Source of the DNA: Adineta ricciae
Taxonomy: Eukaryota; Rotifera; Eurotatoria; Adinetida; Adinetidae
Reading direction: 5' to 3'
Length of the DNA stretch: 64,000 nt
Assembly: GCA_905250025.1 (NCBI GenBank)
Contig: CAJNOJ010000123.1
Location: 1-64,000 of the forward strand
Below, one piece after another: positions 12,171 to 23,668 of this stretch. Below the pieces are notes generated by a model, which worked only from the letters and a program-made list of their open reading frames with translations, ran no database searches and had not been told where the DNA came from. Each line of letters starts with the position of its first letter. Positions within the stretch are counted from its first letter, which is position 1. The translations under genes were made by a program, and so were the position numbers.

Positions 12171-12578
12171 TGTCATAATATCATTACCCTGGGCATCCGT
12201 CTAAAAATCGCGAGCAGTATATCCAGAGCCCGGAGGAATTTGAATGAATTTGGCCGATACCGAGAGGGTAACGAGATGGAAGTTAAAATTCTGAAGATCT
12301 TTTGTCCACGTAATGGCCCTTTCCGCACACTCTCATGTTGTGATATGCGTATAGATCGGGTTTTTCCTCACACCTAGACCACCGAGGTGGTTTAGAAGTA
12401 TGTAGTTTTGATTTCTAGTAACGAGATAGTCCGACCAAATTCCTCTCATCTCAGAAGATACAATATAGTTTGGTTATCCGGTATCGGGTAACGAGATCGG
12501 CTGATGAAGTCAATTTGGTTATCATCCTGGGTATCGAGACGTTCAGCTCTGGATACCCAGCGTTATGATATTATGACA
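12171..12578. mobile_element. Non-autonomous element with 28-base terminal inverted repeats
   Basis: The left end TGTCATAATATCATTACCCT (continuing GGGCATCC) at 12171-12198 and the right end at 12551-12578 are reverse complements with a few mismatches. The 408-base interior has no coding frame but holds diverged internal copies of a phrase around GATACCGAGAGGGTAACGAGAT and GGTATCGGGTAACGAGAT. This is the form of a DNA-transposon derivative. No transposase is present and no target duplication was identified. Confidence 0.65.
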
Positions 12579-12594
12579 GCTATGTCTATCATAT

Positions 12595-12758
12595 CCCATG
12601 TCGAATCCGAAACATGAGTTTTCCGGATTTTCTAAGGGTCATCATAGAATATAACTAAAAGGATCGGTCATAAAATTTGCGATAACCGACTGAATTTTTC
12701 CAGTCGGATTCCAATGCAATTCCGTTTCCAGAAATCCGATCGGATTTGTTGGCCTGGG
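12595..12758 (-). mobile_element. CCCAGG-ended element, minus-strand copy
   Basis: Full-length partner of the copy at 13410-13564 in reverse orientation. Shared blocks include the reverse complements of TCATGTTTCGG, ATGACCCTTAGAAAATCC and TTGGAATCCGACTGGAAA. It lies only 16 bases from the right end of the element at 12171-12578. Confidence 0.8.
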
Positions 12759-13409
12759 TATATGAAAGATACTCGTCGAATGTAACCTTTGACCAATAAT
12801 GTGTTTTCTTTAATGATTCGTTGAGAACGGACAACTTTCAATGACAAATAAATGTGTTTGTTTAATCAGAATGATAATGAGTACATTGTATTCTTCAAAG
12901 AAACAGTTACTCTTTTCTCGCACAACTATGTACATCGGCGATATTTTCATTCACATTGCAGTTAAACCTTAGGAACATTTGACCAATCATTTAGAAAACT
13001 CTCCAGCCTTTTTAATTTTTAAAGAATAAAATCTTTTCGTCTCAGAATCACATGGGTTTTATCTCATATTATCACAAATGAAGACAATTTCTTTCAAGTG
13101 TGTAATACTTTTCAAAAATCTGAAGCTAATAAAAAGCGAAAGATATAGAAAAAGAATGGTCGTAAAAGTGATGTAAAACGCATATATCAGATTTAACATA
13201 CGGTTCGCAATAGATATGTCATCCATTTGATTGTCAGATCTTATTAATTCAGTGACCAAACTAGAACACTGTAATCATAAACACCACGCCGGATAGTAAT
13301 ACCCAGTTATGATCGTACAATAGGATCGATCGAATCATTAAGATCACTTGTGAATGTTTTGTATCAATTCTAATCAAAAACAGACTTGTTAAATAGTTAT
13401 CTGTTAACA

Positions 13410-13564
13410 CCCAGGTAAAAAAATCCGATCGGAATCCTGGAAACGGAATTGCGTTGGAATCCGACTAGAAAAATCCCATCGGTTGTTGCAAATTTTATGA
13501 GCGATCGTTTTAGCTATATTCTCTGATGACCCTTAGAAAATCCATGTTTCGGATCCGACCTGGG
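13410..13564 (+). mobile_element. CCCAGG-ended element, plus-strand full copy
   Basis: Opens CCCAGGTAAAAAAATCC and closes GGATCCGACCTGGG, so CCCAGGT/ACCTGGG form the terminal inverted repeats of this 155-base element. It is the cleanest copy of the family in the window and has no coding capacity. Confidence 0.8.
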
Positions 13565-14098
13565 CAGTTTTCCGTATCATGATAGAAGGCCAATCGTTTA
13601 TGAAGATATTCTCTTTCATTCGATTACAAAGAAAATTTCATTTAAAATGACAGTCATGTTTTCCTTCGATATAAGCAGAAACGATCGAAATGTCTCTTAT
13701 ATCTTCTATCCCGTAACTACTACTGCAACCAGTTTCGCTGATCACAACTTACGTCTGATACGAACTAGACGTTTCAAATGGGTTTTTGCAAGATTCAAGT
13801 AGACATTTATTTGCCGTGAAATTCTCACTGAAATTTCTCTTATATCTTTTCGATTTCTTCGTCAAAAAATTGAATGTTTCCAATGCCTAACAAATGATCA
13901 TGTCAACAACACGAAATCATCTTCACCAACGAAAAGATGAACGACTTATACTCTCTCAAATCTGTTTGTCAAGACATTCGTATATTTTGTTAAGAACAAT
14001 TGCACGTCTCGAATAAATTTGTTTCAAAGAATTAATTATTAGTCGACGCCTGAGCACCAAAATGCGATAAATAAATGAGGAAATGCGCGTGTTAAGTT
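13565..14098. other. Intergenic, nothing recognised
   Basis: No convincing coding frame or repeat boundary was seen on either strand. Confidence 0.4.
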
Positions 14099-14990
14099 TC
14101 AGTATCCGTAAAGTCTGACTTCTGAGTGTTGAACAGCGTTTGTAGCGGCACATTTAGCAGTAATGAGAACTTGATAACTTGCATCCTGAATTGTACTACA
14201 GAAATATTGTATTCCACCACATGTTTGTCTGTAAAGAATTGTGCTAAGTCTAGTGATTCCACTATGGATTAGATTCCAACTGGCACCATCGGTAAGATTG
14301 GTGTACATCTCAAAACAAACCGATCATCATTATTCACATTTTACAAAAGCAGATAAAACACGATAATGGCCCACTGAAACTGGTAATGCGATTGGAATTG
14401 GCCGAGTCTGAACCAATGGTCACAATATTAAATCCACCAGTGATAAGAGAACTATACGTTGAACCATTTAAAATATACATTTGATTCGATTGTAATCTGT
14501 ATTGAAATTCAAATTGAAATGCTGTATGATTAAGATCGTCATTTTCAATGGGAAGATTTTCGCAAGCAGTCAGTGATTCTGAATAATTCGTATATAGAAA
14601 CGCATAACTATCTATTGCACTTGTATCTTTAAACTTGTATGTGCCGGAAATCGAAGTCGTTACTTTCATTGCTTCGTAATAAGATACATCTGCACTTGTC
14701 GATCGCACGTATGTAGAACTATTATTAGTCAATGAATCTTGGTAATATGCAACAACGCCGGTCACAAATGAAGTTCAGAGCTATGCCATAATATAAAATA
14801 AATAGCGATTCAAAGAAACAAACACCTCGATTGTACCGTGTGTTGATGATTCAATGTGCGATGATGAAGGAGCATGTTGGTAAGATAGGATCACGTATAA
14901 AACAACTATGATGGCAATTATTAAAGCACTTCCAATGGCAATTGATAAAATATTCCTTCGTAAAGATTAGATAAAATACTTGTTGAAATA
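14099..14990 (-). pseudogene. Membrane-anchored beta-sandwich/galactose-binding-like protein, apparently broken
   Basis: Reading the minus strand from about 14990, there is a hydrophobic anchor (SIAIGSALIIAIIVVLYVIL) and a short Ser/His linker. Next comes a beta-rich domain (IDSYAFLYTNYSESL ... MYILNGSTYSSLITGGFNIV), then a C-terminal part with SWNLIHSG and ATNAVQHSEVRLYGY before a stop. The last part resembles the end of the protein at 42907-43752 (LQYSEAHLLGYV). The pieces do not join cleanly. Splicing from the linker at the visible donor and acceptor meets a TGA, the middle frame ends in a stop near 14334, and no start codon precedes the anchor. It is best read as a decaying member of a rotifer surface-protein family, though an unusual splice form is possible. 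Confidence 0.55.
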
Positions 14991-15954
14991 AAAAACATAT
15001 CGATAATTTTTGTACATACAACTCATCCATCCACAGAAAGGCTTTCTTAGTTCAAAATAAAAATATACTTTGGTTTTTCCTTAGAAAAACCAGTTATGAA
15101 TACCGTTTCTATCTTGCGTTGGATGTGTCATACAGGCTGCAGTAAAAGTACACTTTCATGCGACTGAGCACATCTCAACAATTAATTTGATATTTTCCGT
15201 TGACATCATGATCATTCGAAATCTCGTCAACAACGTAATAATTGTTTTATTTAACTGTAATGTAATTGTTAGGCAGAAGTAATTACGCGAGTAAAGAGAA
15301 ATTTTTCCTCTCGTTTTTTCCCCGATTCATACTCATTCGTTATGAAGAATGACATTGATCATTAAAAAGAAAAATATTGTTTCTATTTTCGTTCAAATCG
15401 ATTGCAATTCAATATTCAATTGTTCAAGCTTTTTCAATCTATGACTTCGAGTAATAAAAAGACACTTTCGACTGGTTTCAATCTGATCATGTTTATATAA
15501 ACTCGATGATAAAATTTCATAATAATAATCGTGCTGATTTTTTCGTTCCTTTGTTTCTCTTTCGTCAAACGAGAGAAAAAAATGCAAATGTACGTCCATA
15601 AATATAGATTTATTCAAGAAACGCAAAAGAGTGTATAAACGGCTGAATAATATTTTGAATAAAATCCATTTTGTGCCATTGAATTTTTGTCACAAGGTCT
15701 CCTCCACGTGTGATGAGGATATTATTTCAGACGTCAGTCGATTACGATGAATAAGCGTTTTATTTTCTTCTCAATTCGAGTTTTACGAAAGTAATTTCAT
15801 CAAAGAGATTTTCTTGTCGAACACGAGACGCTTGTTTTTCTATTTGTTGTTGTTCGAAGACGACGAATTGAACTTTTGTCCGAGTTGACTTTTTCTACTG
15901 CTTGTTTATATGTCTGTGTATATGTGGAGGCGATAGAGTTAATCCGTACATATC
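14991..15954. other. Upstream region of the tyrosine phosphatase gene
   Basis: AT-rich, with no coherent exon series on either strand. A search by eye for an ectodomain or transmembrane exon of the phosphatase found none. Confidence 0.45.
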
Positions 15955-18900
15955 ATGGAGAAAAAAATTGAAGACGACGACGACGACGATGAAAAAGAAG
16001 AAAGAGAACGGCAACAGACACAAGAACATAATCGACGTTATCCTCATCTCTCATTGTCCAGTTGTACCAGTGTCGAAAATCAAGTAACCTTTCGTTATGT
16101 ATTCTCTTCGTTAAATATTTTCTTTCAATAAAGATCAAAAAACCCTATCGGTATCAACAAGTGATCATCGATAATGAACATCGTTATCCTCCGATTATCC
16201 TTCCGTCTGAACGTATATTATTTCAAATGAATCCTTCAACATTATCACAATACACATCCAATCCATCGTTGACAAACACTTATCATAGTTTACAAATTCA
16301 TGATGAACCGAAATCTCTTTCACCGTTGCAACTAAAAACAAATAAATTACATCATGCGAAATCTCATCATGAACTTTATCAACAAAACAATGGATTATCG
16401 TTATCACCAATAAGAAAAGTGAATAATCATGAAAATGATAATAGATATTCGACTGATTCACCCCAATCAGTTATGTCATTACGAATTCCTGTAACGACAA
16501 GTACATCGCCGACAAAGAGTAATTTGAATGTAACACAACCATCTCCAGCACATAAAATTCCATTGTGGAAACGTTTCAAGAAGATGATTGTACCGAAAAA
16601 ACGAAAAAATCCATCGTCAAAAATGCCAACATTGTTTCTCAATGAAATTTCTGAAAATGAACCAAGTACAAGCGAATTCTTTTCTCGTAATCTAAACGTA
16701 AAATCTTTTCTTTTAGATCAAACTGTCACAGACAACGTCAATTTCGATCTCTTACGAAATCCTTTGAAATTATCCGAACTAAAAACATGGATTAATCCCG
16801 AACTATTTCCCGAACAACAAATTCGTAATGAATACGAAGTATGACTTTCCAAAACTAATTCATTTCTCTGTATTAACTTCATTTCTCTCTCTCTCTCTCT
16901 CTCAGAAACTTCCAACCGAACCTCTTCATCCAAAAACAGTAGCTCTTCGTCCAGAAAATAAAATGAAAAATCGATTCAATTGTATTGAACCATGTGCGTA
17001 TTCCCATCGAATTTCACAAATTAAAATCAAAATTGTCATTTGTAGATGATCATTCTCGAGTTATTCTTCGAACATTACCTCATGATTCAACAAGCGACTA
17101 TATCAATGCATCGTATATCGATGGATATCGAACAAAGAAGGCTTATATTGCTTCTCAAGGTTCATTGAATTGTTAATATATTAAAAACTAGAATGTGATT
17201 TCTTCTAGCACCGACGGATACAACATTGTATGATTTCATTCGAATGATTTGGCAATTTCGTATCGAATCAATAGTAATGGTTACACGATTGTTTGAAGAT
17301 GGAAAAGTAGAAATAAAATAAAACGATTAGTTGACCTTATTGAATTGATTTTCGTTCGCGTTTTCAGCATAAATGTTTACAATATTGGCCTGATGAAGGT
17401 GAAAAACAAATTAACAATTTTACGATTCGTTTTGAAAACGAAGAAAGATACACTTATTACACAATACGTCGATTTGTTTTATTAAACCCAATTGAAGTAG
17501 AATAAAAAGGACATTTTATGTTTATCTCTTTGTTTTCCTTTGATTTAGTCATCGGAAACTTTAACAATCAAACAATTCCATTTCTTATCTTGGCCAGGTA
17601 AACTGATAAATATTGATTTTGCGCTTCTCGAACTTAAAATTTTCTTCAGATCATGATGGATTGACATTACCTACACCATTGCTGGATTTTCGGCAACGAT
17701 TTCGTAATAATTGCAAGATATCTACAAGTCCAATTTTAGTGCATTGCAGGTAATAAACAAAAGAAATAAATTGAGATTAAATATTACCTTGGAAATCGTT
17801 TAGTGCTGGTGTTGGTCGTTCAGGGACATTTATTGCTTTAGATGCTTTATTGGAAATGTCGACATATCAAGATACAATCGATATACTTGAATTTACTCAT
17901 CGAATGAGGTAAAACGAAGAAGGTTTGTCAAGGGAAATATTTTGAAATCTTTCTATTTAGGCAAAATCGTGTCTATATGATCCAAACTGTTGGTCAATAT
18001 GTATTTTTATATCGCGCATTGGTTGAAGGCATTTTAACATTGAATGCATCTATATCATTACCAGAATTTATGACAACGAGAAGAGTTCATATGGACATCA
18101 AAGATCAATATCGAGTAAGACAATAGAGAAGAGAGAAACAACGATTTTCATTTTATGTTGGCAGTTATTAGAACAATTGCAAGCAACAGTCGAATTTTCG
18201 TATCATACTGCACGTGATCCGCTCAATATCGATAAAAATCGTGTAGAATCAATATTAGCTGGTAAAGCGACTTTCAGATTCGCGATAAACATCGATATCA
18301 TTTGATTTAGCTGATAATAATCGACCTTATCTGATGACACAAGTGGAAAAGACGACAGATTATATCAACGCAGTATTTGTAAATGTAAGAGACGTTTAAA
18401 CATTTCCAAAAGGACGAACTTGATTGTTTTTCAGTCTTACCGTCATGTGTCCACATACATTGTTACACAATATCCATTACCACAAACAATGGTTGACTTT
18501 TATCGTCTTATTTTTGATCATAATATCTCCATAGTCATGCTCATTGAAACAATACCTCTGGATCCGGTAGGAATCAGACAGAGATTTTGTTTTCTTTTTA
18601 TCATTGAATGTTTTCCTTGTAGCAAAATCTTCCATACTGGCCAAGTGCTGTTTCTGAAAATGTTTCCTTTGGACCGTTTGAAATCTTATTATCCTCACAA
18701 AAAGAAGATGATTACCTTATCGAACGAGTACTTCAAATAAAGTACACAAGTAAAAGTATATTCGTATGTTATTCGCATTGAATAATATCATTTTTGAAAA
18801 TAACACTCGTCTTCGTTTGTCTTTGATAGACTAGTGATCAAACGAAAACAATTCGTCAGTTTGAAGTAAAGAATAATACGCGTTTACTACCCGTTGTCAA

Positions 18901-19336
18901 ACGATTTTTGAAAGAAATGCGAACGCGTCCAGAACAGAATGTTATCTTACAATGTTTGTAAGTGAAAAAACTCGTCTGTCGTTTGTTTATTTGAAATTTT
19001 CGTTTGAAGAAACGGTGTGACATGGTCGGGGTACTTTGTTGCTTTGTGTAATTCAATTGATAAGATGCAAACAGAACAAATCATCGATCCATTTCAAATC
19101 GTTCGTTTGATTCGTGCCAGTCGTCAAGAATTTATCGATCAAGTAAGTTTCAGTCGGTCTCGTCGAGAATTTCTACGATTGAATGATGTTTTTAGAATCA
19201 ATATGAGAACTTATTTGTATCAATGATTAATTATGCTCAAGAATATTTATCTTTTGGTGCAACATCAAATCATGCAGTGGAAAATTCTGTTTATATGAAC
19301 ACTTCAGAGAAAAATCGATCATTTGCCAATAAATAA
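15955..19336 (+). CDS. Tandem-domain protein tyrosine phosphatase (receptor-type-like)
   Basis: Removes phosphate from tyrosines. The start ATG at 15955 gives [20 protein letters not shown]. Exon 1 (15955-16083) joins 16134-16838 in frame, then 16906 onward through about ten short introns to a TAA at 19336. Domain 1 has all core motifs: [17 protein letters not shown], the WPD loop (FLSWPDHD), the P-loop [12 protein letters not shown] near 17745-17835, and the Q-loop QTVGQYVF. Domain 2 keeps [11 protein letters not shown] and TQYPLPQT, but its P-loop reads QCLNGVTWSG, so the essential Arg is Trp and the domain should be catalytically dead, as is common in receptor phosphatases. The N-terminal 280 or so residues are low-complexity Ser/Pro/His-rich. 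No signal peptide, membrane segment or ectodomain is found, so this is either a cytosolic form or a gene whose 5' exons were missed. Confidence 0.9.
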
Positions 19337-19514
19337 ACGAAAAAAGAAAAACAAAATCGATTTATGATGTACTCGGTGATATTGTTTTTGAAATGAGAAA
19401 ATAAATATAAAAGTTTTCTGGATAAGATTACCTTGAACATGAAAGGAACTTGATAATAGTATAGAATTTTTATTTTGTAAATTAACAAATTAGAATGGAA
19501 AACGAATTTAATTT
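19337..19514. terminator. Short gap between convergent genes
   Basis: Only 178 bases separate the stop codons of the phosphatase and TMEM120 genes, so both 3' ends must lie here or overlap. AATAAA-like words occur on the plus strand near 19330 and 19400, in AT-rich sequence. Confidence 0.4.
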
Positions 19515-20777
19515 TTAAAACGAAGTAACTGATCGTACACGATTGATCAATGTTTTCACACTTTCATATCGATGTTGTAACCATTGAATATCATGAATAC
19601 GTTCACGAATCTTTCGTCGAATGACCAGATACATCGTAATCGAGTTTCCTAAGAATAAAGTGAAAAATATTGCCGATAGAACCTTCAACATAAACTGCCA
19701 ATCAGGATTCGGTTCACTTTTTGGATCCATTGAAATCTTAAAGAGAAGATATGCATTGTATAACTCGAACATATATCCAATGACGAGAAATGGTGCAAGA
19801 AATGAAAGACCACGGAGCATCCACGATTGAAATCCTCCAATAGAGATTTGCAATTCATCGGAATCTCCCAATGCTCGTAAACGATAAAGAAGACCTCGTT
19901 GATAATAATATAAAAGTACTTGTACACAAGTCATGTATAGATTGAATAGATAATGTTGTTGCCGAAAGATTTTATAGGATTTAGCTGCTGGCCAAATCAA
20001 AACAATACATGTTAAAGCTGTCGAAATAAAATGGTGTAAACGCCACCAGAATTGTATTTTTGAACCATTAACAACCAGGATTGACTCGCGAATTGTTAAT
20101 GTACAATAATACCAAACTAGCAGAAAATGGTAAAGAGCGTCTAATGCACGATTCACTGGCATTATCGTAGTCATCAGGAATGATAGAATCATAAGAATCA
20201 AAGTTACACGTAATTTGAATTGTTCATAACTTTCTTTGTATTTCAACTGTTCAGATTTATCCAAAATCGAAACCGGTAGTTGACTTCCAAGAATAATACG
20301 TAGGTAAATCTCGGGTGGTTGTGGTAATGTGTATTGAATTCGTTTTAAATAATCCGATCGTTGTTTAATTAGATGTTCACGAATTGTACTTAAACGAATA
20401 AGACGTTCTTCGGGTGTTTCTTTTGTCCTTTCACTCTCACGACGAATGCGTAACAAATCAGATTTATCCAATTGCTTGCCGTTATCGGCCACAACGATTA
20501 ACGATTGATGCACGTCGATGGCTTCATTTAGACGTTGAATCTTTTTTTCGAGTTTATTAAATTCAAGTCGATGTTCCTTTTTGAGTTTTTCAACTGTTTC
20601 TAATTGAGTTAGATATTTCTGATGTTCCTGTTCGAATGTACTGATTTCATTGGATAAGTCTTCCCATTGTCGAATGAGATCCTGTACTTCAGCATCGAAT
20701 GCACTGTTGGATATTGTCGAGCACTTTTTACGTCGTTTTATTGTTTTTTCAGGCTCGAGCTGATTGTCAGTCGCCAT
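19515..20777 (-). CDS. TMEM120: TMEM120 (TACAN/TMPIT) membrane protein
   Basis: Intronless frame of 420 residues from the ATG at 20777 (MATDNQLEPEKT); the longer upstream frame lacks an ATG. Residues about 25-90 are a coiled coil rich in Glu/Leu/Lys, as in the family. The C-terminal half has six predicted membrane segments, preceded by LRIILGSQLPVSIL. Signature matches are LLVWYYCTLTIRESIL, FWWRLHHFISTALT, YYYQRGLLYRLRALGDSDEL and FQSWMLRGLSFLAPFL. The family acts at the nuclear envelope and ER, is needed for fat-cell differentiation in vertebrates, and has been proposed to be a mechanosensitive channel or a coenzyme-A-binding enzyme-like fold. Length is slightly above the vertebrate 340-345 residues because of longer ends. 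Nothing appears broken. Confidence 0.95.
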   Translation of the reverse strand: MATDNQLEPEKTIKRRKKCSTISNSAFDAEVQDLIRQWEDLSNEISTFEQEHQKYLTQLETVEKLKKEHRLEFNKLEKKIQRLNEAIDVHQSLIVVADNGKQLDKSDLLRIRRESERTKETPEERLIRLSTIREHLIKQRSDYLKRIQYTLPQPPEIYLRIILGSQLPVSILDKSEQLKYKESYEQFKLRVTLILMILSFLMTTIMPVNRALDALYHFLLVWYYCTLTIRESILVVNGSKIQFWWRLHHFISTALTCIVLIWPAAKSYKIFRQQHYLFNLYMTCVQVLLYYYQRGLLYRLRALGDSDELQISIGGFQSWMLRGLSFLAPFLVIGYMFELYNAYLLFKISMDPKSEPNPDWQFMLKVLSAIFFTLFLGNSITMYLVIRRKIRERIHDIQWLQHRYESVKTLINRVRSVTSF

Positions 20778-21059
20778 GTTGTACTTTATAGTAGCAGAAA
20801 GAAACAAAGAAAGAAAAACAATGTACGATGTAACCTTCGATAATAACTTGACGTGTTATCTTCATAGATTAAAAAGGAGAAAAAAAGCCAAGTCTTTCGA
20901 TTTCAACTTCAATAAAAAGAAACAAAGCCTACAGACGCATTTGTTCTATGACAGACAGCTAACTTCATGGCTCGGTTTTATCTTTTCAATGAGTACAAGG
21001 GTCATCTATAGAAAAAGTAGTGTGGGAACACGAAAGATCAATTTTATAGTAATGTAATA

Positions 21060-22740
21060 AAACACTAACAGTATTTATATTTGAATTTGCGACAATAATA
21101 TCGATTTTATGATTGGAATTCACATTGGCCAGGGTTACTGATCTTAGATTAATACCAACGAAATATGTTGTGCGAGTGGAAGACGTTCCATCGCCTCTGT
21201 TCAGCAGAATGCCAATATTTTGTGAGCCAGAATTTGCAACGACGATATCAATCGTACCGTCACAATTAACATCGCCGATTGTAAAGTGACTATATCAGGT
21301 TTGCTATCGTTGTACCGACTGAATAACCAATTTGAGGAAGAAAGGCAGAATTTCCTTTGCTAAGAAGAACGCCGAACATTGTTTGAAACCAGATTTGTTG
21401 TAACTATATCATCATTGTGAAGATCAGTCGCAATTACATATAGTGGAGTGTCAACAACGGAATAAGTAACTTGAGAATAAAGTGAGCCATTACATTTGTT
21501 AAGGAGAATACTAACATTATTTGAAAGAGAATTTGTAATAACAACATCAAGTTTATGGCCATTGTTCATATCTGCGACGGATACGGAATATGCACGACTT
21601 TCAACTCTATAGTTTGATTAAGAAAAAAAAGTTCAGTTTCCTTTATTGAGAAGAACACCCACAGAATCTGAACCGTGATTGACAACAATAAGATCAATTT
21701 TACTATCATTGTTCAAATCATTAGTCACGACTAGATATGGATTAGCGCCAACAGCATACGTATTTTCAGATTTGAAAGTTCCATTCTCTAAGTTTAATAG
21801 AATACCAACAGTGCCCGACGACAATATCGAGTTTATTATCTTGATTTACATCTGTCACAGTTACTGACACAGGATTGGTTCCAACTGAATAAGCTGTTTC
21901 ATTGTAAAACATGCTGATACAATCTAAGAAATACAATTATCTATATTAGTCGATGGTGTGCTACCAGTTTAAAAGTAAAACAATTCATGAAAACTCGTTA
22001 TTCTTGACAGAAATCGATTTTTTAATCCTATAGAGTATATCGCAACTACAACAATTTATGTGCAACATTCAGTGTCTCGTTTCTTAGATTATGTTCACAC
22101 ATTACTTACTAACTATGAATGTTGAGGATAATGAAGATGCTGGTGATGACGTGGTATTTACAAGTAAAACTGTGGATATCGTTGTAGCGACTGATAGCAT
22201 CGACACTAATGTAGAAAATAATAAGCAACATAAAGATAACCATGGTAGTATATCTATCAAAAAAAAGTACTGTTCTTTCAAAAGCATAAATAATGCTAGA
22301 GCAATTGAACAGACCGTAAATTACAATTCTCTCCTCGATAACTTTTCCCTATCAGTAACTGGCGGTACAAAAACTTGTGTGGTACTAAGAACCTAACTAT
22401 ATTCATTTTTTGCAGATGAATTCGTAGAAATTTGTTGAGTAACATGACATTCTATTTTTACTAACATCTTGGAATTCGAATTCCGTCCACGACAACCATA
22501 AGAACAATGTCCGTATCAACAAATATCGTCTCATTTGCGTTCGGTTTGTAGGCAAACAGCATACAGTTGAAAAATAGTTGATGAAAACTGATGGCCTTAC
22601 ATTGAGTTTGAATTAAACAATTGATTTGACACTCCAGAACATCGAATACGATTACTGTTGAAAAAGGTAAACAATTACAAACTGGTAATGAGAATAAGTT
22701 GTATAACAACAAGGTAATCAGTAATATACTCTCTCATGTT
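21060..22740 (-). pseudogene. PAN-like plus FG-GAP/VCBS repeat surface protein, broken
   Basis: From about 22740 on the minus strand there is a hydrophobic leader and a cysteine-rich PAN/apple-like piece (CQINCLIQTQCKAISFHQLF). Next comes a Thr/Ser-rich linker (TTISTVLLVNTTSSP). FG-GAP/VCBS-type repeats follow (NDLNNDSKIDLIVVNHGSDS, VGILLNLENGTFKSENTY, NNGHKLDVVITNSLSNNVSI), where Asp/Asn-rich loops would bind calcium in a beta-propeller. Several breaks show: the leader is in a different frame from the PAN part, the repeats change frame near 21825, stop near 21635 and change again near 21410, and the last repeats before 21060 carry stops. Intact members of this layout are expanded in rotifers. 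This copy looks non-functional. Confidence 0.65.
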
Positions 22741-23128
22741 CTTGTTTTTCTCTTAAAAACCGTATACTTAGAAGTTCCATTTTGCAATTAATTCTAGATT
22801 CTGTAGCGCATGAAAAAGAAACTAATCTAAGGAAATATAGCTATTTATATATTATCAATTCTTCATCGTTATTATATAAATGGCTGTTGAATATATTGAA
22901 CATCTCGACACGAAATGTTTTTACTGACTGAAAAACGGTTTTGTCACGATGATATTAAAATAGGATAGAAGTTTCGTCTCAAATAAGTTCAGTGATTAAA
23001 TGTCATGACTTCCCAAAAATAAAACCCGAATCAGAAGTTAATTTTGAAAAAACTGTTTTATATTTTGTTCGTCGTTTCCTTTCAATTGAAAATAATAAAC
23101 TCAAGAGACAAAATGAATAAGACATTGT
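22741..23128. other. Intergenic, nothing recognised
   Basis: AT-rich gap between two minus-strand loci, with no gene-like frame. Confidence 0.4.
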
Positions 23129-23668
23129 TCATTGAAATGCCCCATTTGTTCGATAGAATGATTCTTCAATGAATTTTCCTCGTGCATGAATTGGAGTTTG
23201 ATATTGATGAGCATTTTCATCTAATTTCCATCCATATTCCATCGAACTTGAAATAGGATATTGATATTTTTGATCGGGTGCAACCTCTTGACGTACTTTT
23301 AAATATCTAAAACGACCTTTATCTTCTGCTGAAAATCCATCATAAAGAAGATGTTGATGTTCTTTTTTCACTGGATACATTTCTTTCAGAATATCTGGGT
23401 TATGTTCAACATCGAGCTTTTCTCGTAATTGATTTACTGTAACGCTGGAATCATAGCGACGTTTAGGTTTCGGAGGTAGAACAATTGTTGGTAGAGTTTG
23501 GGCAACAGGTTTCGATGTGGCTTGAGTGTAAAAGGCACGTTTAAACCATTCATCTTCGTTTGAAGTTGCTTGAAATTTTCGATGCCATGAGATACGAGTG
23601 ACAGATTCTTTTTCAATCAGTTCTTTCCAAGCATTTTGTGAGCGTGTATCAAAATTCATTCGCGTCAT
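23129..23668 (-). CDS. Ciliary/sperm microtubule-inner-protein-like protein
   Basis: A 179-residue frame from the ATG at 23668 (MTRMNFDTRSQNAWKELIEK); a farther ATG at 23830 would add an unlikely hydrophobic extension. It is basic, with no signal peptide or membrane segment. The C-terminal third has a repetitive aromatic/Pro pattern: LLYDGFSAEDKGRFRYLKVR, then KYQYPISSSMEYGWKL and EESFYRTNGAFQ. This layout resembles small axonemal inner proteins of the SPMIP1/ATP6V1FNB type, which line the lumen of ciliary doublet microtubules. The family call is from memory of that pattern and is moderate; the gene itself is well supported. Confidence 0.6.
   Translation of the reverse strand: MTRMNFDTRSQNAWKELIEKESVTRISWHRKFQATSNEDEWFKRAFYTQATSKPVAQTLPTIVLPPKPKRRYDSSVTVNQLREKLDVEHNPDILKEMYPVKKEHQHLLYDGFSAEDKGRFRYLKVRQEVAPDQKYQYPISSSMEYGWKLDENAHQYQTPIHARGKFIEESFYRTNGAFQ

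Noticed and set aside
20764-21057. Plus-strand frame starting beside the TMEM120 start codon
   Set aside because: It has no ATG at its beginning and is the antisense and upstream shadow of the TMEM120 promoter region.
22091-22396. Plus-strand 101-residue frame rich in Asp and Val
   Set aside because: It is antisense to the Thr/Ser-rich linker of the broken PAN/FG-GAP gene on the minus strand.
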